This document shows positions 60,424-64,000 of a stretch of DNA of 64,000 nucleotides, in pieces (position 1 is the stretch's first letter; each line of letters begins with the position of its first letter). This DNA is from Sthenelais limicola (taxonomy: Eukaryota > Annelida > Polychaeta > Phyllodocida > Sigalionidae), in the NCBI GenBank assembly GCA_942159475.1, contig OW804102.1, forward strand, positions 32,990,873-33,054,872, given 5' to 3'. The notes below the pieces were generated by a model. That model was not told where the DNA came from. It made no database searches and saw only the letters and a program-made list of their open reading frames with translations. The position numbers and the translations under genes were made by a program.

Positions 60424-61374
60424 TTAACTACTTGCTAGTTCGATAAATGCTGCTGCAGCCGATGACTGAGCCTTATCTTTTATATAGCCTCTGAACGCAG
60501 TTGAGCGCCACCTCCCATATTCTCTAATTTGATCTTCTTGCATGTGAGGTTGGATGGCGCAGGCGGCGCCCCTGCGGAGACTGTGCAATGTGTAGCCGAT
60601 GGAGTCTAGACCTGCTGCTTTAAGTGCAGCGTGCCATGCTGCCAGGATGTAGTGTAATGACAGCGGGGTTCCTCCCTTCACCAGGAAGAGGGGAGCTCCT
60701 GGGTTGGCTGGTCTGTGGGCTACCATGTTCTCGAATGCTTGGAGTGGGCATGCCATGGATCCTTTCAGGGCAGGGATCTTAAACGAATCCATTTCTGCTG
60801 CCCTCTGATGGTTCTTTGCCCATTTGTGGGCCACTATCATCATATTATTTTGGATGGACACATCTCCACGAAGGAGATGCCTTGTAGCATCGAATGTGTC
60901 ATTCGCACGAATGAGCACGTTCGATTGCCTCATCAACGTGTAGAACATTATTAGCACTGCACACACAATAGTTGGGCCCTCTTCATCACATTGAAGGTAG
61001 GATGTGACCTTTATTAAGTGGTCGAATGTTATTGGCAGGGCTTTCATTGGCACATGCCTGATGTTGGTAGAGATGGCTGAGAGGGCATCTTTAACCTTGA
61101 AATGATTGAATGCTTGCGTATCCAGGTGCATTCTAGTGAGTAGGGTTTTCACGTTCACTATGTAGTTGTTTATCGATGATGGTGATTTGAAGAATATAGC
61201 AAGATATTCTATGAAGAATAAGCCGTCTGGATATGATAGATCCACAATTATTCTTTTGCTCGTGGATGAAGCCTTGTCTCTCGTCATGAGGGGAGAAATG
61301 TTGCTCCACTCAACGAATGGCGTTTCGTTGAATGGGCCCATTTGACAGCTCGGTGTCGATATAGTTTGACACAT
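60424..61374 (-). CDS. RT-remnant/tyrosine recombinase fusion (316 aa)
   Basis: Residues ~12-51 are the beginning of the RT fingers (GPFNETPF, then KRIIVDLSYPDG). At residue 51-52 the sequence jumps in frame to the N-terminal helical domain of a tyrosine recombinase (IEYLAIFFKSPSSINNYI, 55-72). The rest of RT and RNase H is deleted. The recombinase catalytic set is present: R139 in LMRQSNVL, K164 as candidate lysine, H244 and R247 in HSLRRG, W269 at the His/Trp position, and Tyr277 as nucleophile in RGYIKD. This enzyme class integrates circular cDNA by strand exchange through the split repeats. Start: the first ATG (61374) lies in the broken RT overlap, so the true start is unknown. The recombinase part shows no stops. 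Confidence 0.85.
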   Translation of the reverse strand: MCQTISTPSCQMGPFNETPFVEWSNISPLMTRDKASSTSKRIIVDLSYPDGLFFIEYLAIFFKSPSSINNYIVNVKTLLTRMHLDTQAFNHFKVKDALSAISTNIRHVPMKALPITFDHLIKVTSYLQCDEEGPTIVCAVLIMFYTLMRQSNVLIRANDTFDATRHLLRGDVSIQNNMMIVAHKWAKNHQRAAEMDSFKIPALKGSMACPLQAFENMVAHRPANPGAPLFLVKGGTPLSLHYILAAWHAALKAAGLDSIGYTLHSLRRGAACAIQPHMQEDQIREYGRWRSTAFRGYIKDKAQSSAAAAFIELASS

Positions 61375-62032
61375 GACTGTGGTTGAATCTGGCTGATGGG
61401 TGGTTGTTCACTTTGTTATTATTAAGTGGTGTACCTGTATACTGTATTGGAAATCCGTATTTAAGGCACTGAAGGAGCCAGTAGTCGTCGTCATGTTTTG
61501 TTGATATCTGTTCCCAGTATTTGATGTCTAGCCTCGTGGGGAGAGCCACACGAGCTCCGAGAACATTTGGGAGGCCTGCTTGTCTGGCCTTCTTATATAT
61601 GCTCCACAGTTCGGATTCGTGATCAGGTTTAACAGATGGGTAGAAGGTGTTTGTCTTCCCTCTGTTCATTATATTAAAGTCATGATGGTAAAATCCAATG
61701 TTTGTTTCGTTCGGGAACTGGTTGTTGACACTAAACTGTGGGCACTTGTGTACACACGCATTGATGACGTACTGTGTGTATTGGCATAGGCAGTCGGGGA
61801 ATTTCTGTCCTTCTGCGCATGCGCGTATCATGTTGTTTATGTTTACCGAAGGGCCACACGTGGTGTTGTTTACCTCTGCCTGTGTCGATGTAGGTAGCTG
61901 TAACTCCGTCTCTGAGAGAAGATATTGTTCATCCACATTTGTAATATACATAGATAAGTCCTGAGGGATTTCCGACAGGGTATAGTCCGGCATTTTGCCT
62001 TCTTTAGAGTCAGTGTGGGATACTTCTACCAC
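61310..62032 (-). pseudogene. N-terminal part of the DIRS-order RT polyprotein, frameshifted (240 aa)
   Basis: The region before the polymerase resembles the leader of DIRS/Ngaro RT proteins. It has LPTRLDIKYW, then a YGFPIQY block, then an NHPSA...HV..YI.TEL stretch (residues ~165-230) as in these families. After TELSNGP the frame runs out within ~30 nt, whereas the matching continuation (GPFNETPF) is in the overlapping next ORF. A small deletion near 61345 therefore broke the frame. Residues 1-110 are not recognised. It would have been continuous with the polymerase in an intact copy. Confidence 0.7.
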
Positions 62033-62116
62033 TTGTTCTGACCCTCGCTCACTCGTCTCTCCATGCTCACTGGGTGTTGTGGCCTGGGGCCGTGTTGTAG
62101 CCCCGGCCGCAAGAAG

Positions 62117-63421
62117 TTATTTATCTTCTGAGTCGGATGCATCTCTCTTCTTAGATGAATCCTTTTTCTTATCATTATCGTGCTTCTTTTTATTCCAATC
62201 TTTCTTCTTGTTACCATCATGATGTCCTCCATCACGGGATTTAAGGTGGTTGCACTTCTTTCCACTGTGTGGGAGGCTTTTATCATGTACATAGTAGCAT
62301 ACCGCACATAGGTGCTGCATCATTGTTCCCTCTTTCATATGTGGGGAGCGTTTTTCACACGATGTTGAATTGAATTTCCTACATATGTTGGTAATCACAT
62401 TTGCACTCTCCATAGATGGGGACCATGATAGTTTCATGCGCTCCGCTTGTATCATGTGCGTGTCTGTCCACGCCAATCGCTCCTCGGCCACTTGCTCCAC
62501 TATGGTGGCTGACCAGTCACCCACCTTGCTCCAGGGGTATGATATCGCATCCTCCGCCACCTGGCGTATGTGTGTCAAGATGGCCATGGTGGTCTCAGGG
62601 TCCCCTGGTTCGGAGGCTAGGCCTGCTAGTGCGGTAATCTGTTCCGCCATTGTGAGATTATATTCCGAGGATTTAGCTTTCTTTTGTGAGGCCCTGGGAA
62701 GATAGGGCTTGAGTATATCCTTTTGCTTAGTCGAGTTATCTGAATTACACGCATGAGCACAATTTTTACCTGGTTTTTGGTTGAAATGAGATGCTAGGTC
62801 TTTAATCGCCCTCTGGTACTCCTTCTTTGCCTCCTCCTGGACTAGTATATCTTCCGGTGGAGGAGGCTGGACGTCCTTTTTCTTTGGTATCTGCATATCC
62901 AGATCATCTCTCCTTTGTGGAGGGGAGCTGGCCGTACGTTTTGGATTAGGTGTATCCCTCACAGGAGAAATGGATGCTCTTCTCCTGCACTTATTATCCA
63001 GTTTCGCTTCTCTCTCCGCATTTTGAGACATTAAAGTCACCAACCTCAATACATTCTCCTCCAACTTAGCCGTACGGTCTTGTAATGTGTTGTTCTGGCC
63101 CCCAGGTATCTCCTCCTGTTGTGGGGGCTTTTTAGGGGCTCTTGGGGTGCGAGGGGGTGCTTTCCTCTGTCTGCCCCTGCCCCTGCCCCGGGCATTCTGT
63201 TGCGGGACCTGGCCCTCCTGGTTCGGCTGAGGGTTTTCTTGATCGCCTTGCTGTTGGTCGTTATTCTGTTGCTGTTGGTCGTTATTCTGTTGGTCTCTAT
63301 TTTCTTCTTCTTCATTGTTCTGTTGACCGTTCTGCTCGTTATTCTGCTGTTCGTTCTGTTCATTATTCTGTAGGGGCCATCTTGCCCCTCCTCGTCCACG
63401 TGCATTACGTCTGGTATTCAT
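62117..63421 (-). CDS. Gag-like protein of the recombinase retrotransposon (434 aa)
   Basis: The N-terminus is Arg/Gly-rich (MNTRRNARGRGG), followed by Asn/Gln repeats (residues ~25-90), a Pro/Arg-rich basic part, and a coiled-coil-prone region. A conserved central domain follows at ~240-345. A Cys/His cluster spans residues 347-390: C347, C355, H361, then HLCAVC at 370-375, H379, H385 and C390. This matches the finger found in Gag of DIRS-order elements. The tail is Lys/Asp-rich. The frame is open upstream to 63556, but that part lies inside repeat a1, so ATG 63421 is preferred. The next frame begins 84 nt after the stop. The likely role is RNA binding and particle assembly. No damage is seen in this frame. 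Confidence 0.75.
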   Translation of the reverse strand: MNTRRNARGRGGARWPLQNNEQNEQQNNEQNGQQNNEEEENRDQQNNDQQQQNNDQQQGDQENPQPNQEGQVPQQNARGRGRGRQRKAPPRTPRAPKKPPQQEEIPGGQNNTLQDRTAKLEENVLRLVTLMSQNAEREAKLDNKCRRRASISPVRDTPNPKRTASSPPQRRDDLDMQIPKKKDVQPPPPEDILVQEEAKKEYQRAIKDLASHFNQKPGKNCAHACNSDNSTKQKDILKPYLPRASQKKAKSSEYNLTMAEQITALAGLASEPGDPETTMAILTHIRQVAEDAISYPWSKVGDWSATIVEQVAEERLAWTDTHMIQAERMKLSWSPSMESANVITNICRKFNSTSCEKRSPHMKEGTMMQHLCAVCYYVHDKSLPHSGKKCNHLKSRDGGHHDGNKKKDWNKKKHDNDKKKDSSKKRDASDSEDK

Positions 63422-63472
63422 ACTAGCGTTGGTCGTGAGGTACCACGTGTATGTATATGGCTGCTCGGCAGC

Positions 63473-63595
63473 GATACGTCTATACCCTATGAGGTCTGGA
63501 GGATGAGTGAGGAAGAGTACTGTCTTAGATGCCGGAAGCGGAAGTTCCTCCTGCACCTCCCGACCAATGCGCCCTCATTGGCGCAATGAGGAAAC
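63473..63595 (-). repeat. Split direct repeat a1 (outer copy)
   Basis: Identical to 60126-60248. It lies just upstream of gag and probably holds the start of the element transcript. Confidence 0.9.
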
Positions 63596-64000
63596 AATGG
63601 CAAGTTTACATTATGATTTAGAGTATGTAGGTGAGGGTCAACAATATTATATAATAATTAAGTAATTATTCGATAAAGTTGTCATCATTCCATAGTAACA
63701 TTTATTGCCTTGATTAAAACTAATATGTCCTGTTATGTTGAACCGTATTTGGACTTCATTTCTGTCTTAAATGTGGGATATTTGAGAATATTGGGGAAGG
63801 AAATGTGTACATCTTCTGCCACCCAGACCCATGTGATATAAGAGTGGTGTTAAATGAGGTCTGTAGTCGAGTTTACAACAGTGGATGCTAAGGGAAAGAT
63901 GTCAAGGGATTTTTTCCAGCTACTGTCAGTCGTTTCTCTCATTCGTCTTTTTCTCCCTTCCCTCAATATATGTCTGTCCCTTGTTTCAAATACTCATTCC
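63596..64000. other. Non-coding flank of the recombinase element
   Basis: AT-rich, no frame or repeat recognised. Confidence 0.42.

Larger units (their letters stand above)
59898..63595 (-). mobile_element. DIRS-order (PAT/Ngaro-like) tyrosine-recombinase retrotransposon with split direct repeats, internally deleted
   Basis: Read on the minus strand the order is: repeat a1 (63595-63473), gag, RT N-terminus, tyrosine recombinase, repeat b1 (60417-60249), repeat a2 (60248-60126), a 59 bp spacer, repeat b2 (60066-59898). This is the A1-ORFs-B1-A2-B2 split-direct-repeat layout of PAT- and Ngaro-type elements, not the inverted terminal repeats of DIRS1. The a repeats are identical over 123 bp and the b repeats differ at one of 169 positions by eye, so insertion was recent. 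There is no obvious target duplication, as expected for recombinase insertion. RT palm/thumb and RNase H are missing; whether a methyltransferase was ever present cannot be told. Confidence 0.88.

Noticed and set aside
63046..63426. Plus- and minus-strand frames overlapping Gag's N-terminus
   Set aside because: Shadows of the Asn/Gln repeat region of gag.

Overview
This 64 kb window looks like repeat-dense, AT-rich intergenic DNA from an animal nuclear genome, most likely a marine invertebrate. That is inferred from the mix of elements: CR1/L2-like non-LTR retrotransposons, a tyrosine-recombinase retrotransposon with split direct repeats, TA- and TTAA-flanked elements with terminal inverted repeats, and Helitron-like ends. 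The phylum cannot be fixed from the sequence. I found no convincing host exon, tRNA, rRNA or CRISPR array. Nearly every long open frame belongs to a transposable element.

Layout. 1-16.6 kb: sparse sequence with a decayed reverse transcriptase (RT) C-terminus (3.03-3.37 kb), a LINE 3' tail (5.4 kb), and several foldback or TIR elements (7.3, 11.4, 12.2, 13.9-14.2, 14.9 and 15.7 kb). 16.66-21.57 kb: the main coding block, a young LINE-like retrotransposon on the + strand. It carries in order a NADAR-domain ORF1, a separate SGNH-esterase-like ORF, and an ORF2 with a full non-LTR RT. The three frames overlap at their start and stop codons by 17 and 25 nt. ORF2 has one in-frame TAA and no recognisable endonuclease. 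22.1-23.5 kb: a nested cluster of inverted-repeat elements bounded by TTAA. 27-32 kb: LINE tails, MITEs, a 438 bp TIR element and a 60 bp tandem duplication. 34.3-35.0 and 48.06-48.99 kb: two GA-rich elements with matching Helitron-type 3' ends. 37.9-38.8 and 50.6-50.8 kb: dead LINE fragments. 40.7-41.2, 55.0, 57.0 and 57.7 kb: a MITE family with 4 bp target duplications. 42.9 and 51.8 kb: two copies of a ~0.8 kb dispersed repeat. 59.90-63.60 kb: a minus-strand DIRS-order element with a gag-like protein, the N-terminal part of an RT, and an intact-looking tyrosine recombinase, bounded by near-identical split direct repeats. Most of its RT and all of its RNase H have been lost by an in-frame deletion.

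How the parts work together. In the LINE, ORF1 probably coats RNA and adds a NADAR enzyme-like domain, the SGNH protein is an accessory hydrolase-like factor, and ORF2 would copy the RNA. In the DIRS-order element, Gag would package RNA and the tyrosine recombinase would integrate a circular DNA copy through the split repeats. This copy would have to borrow RT. The best candidates for something unusual are the NADAR + SGNH + RT cassette with its chained overlaps, and the internally deleted recombinase element that keeps its recombinase frame open.
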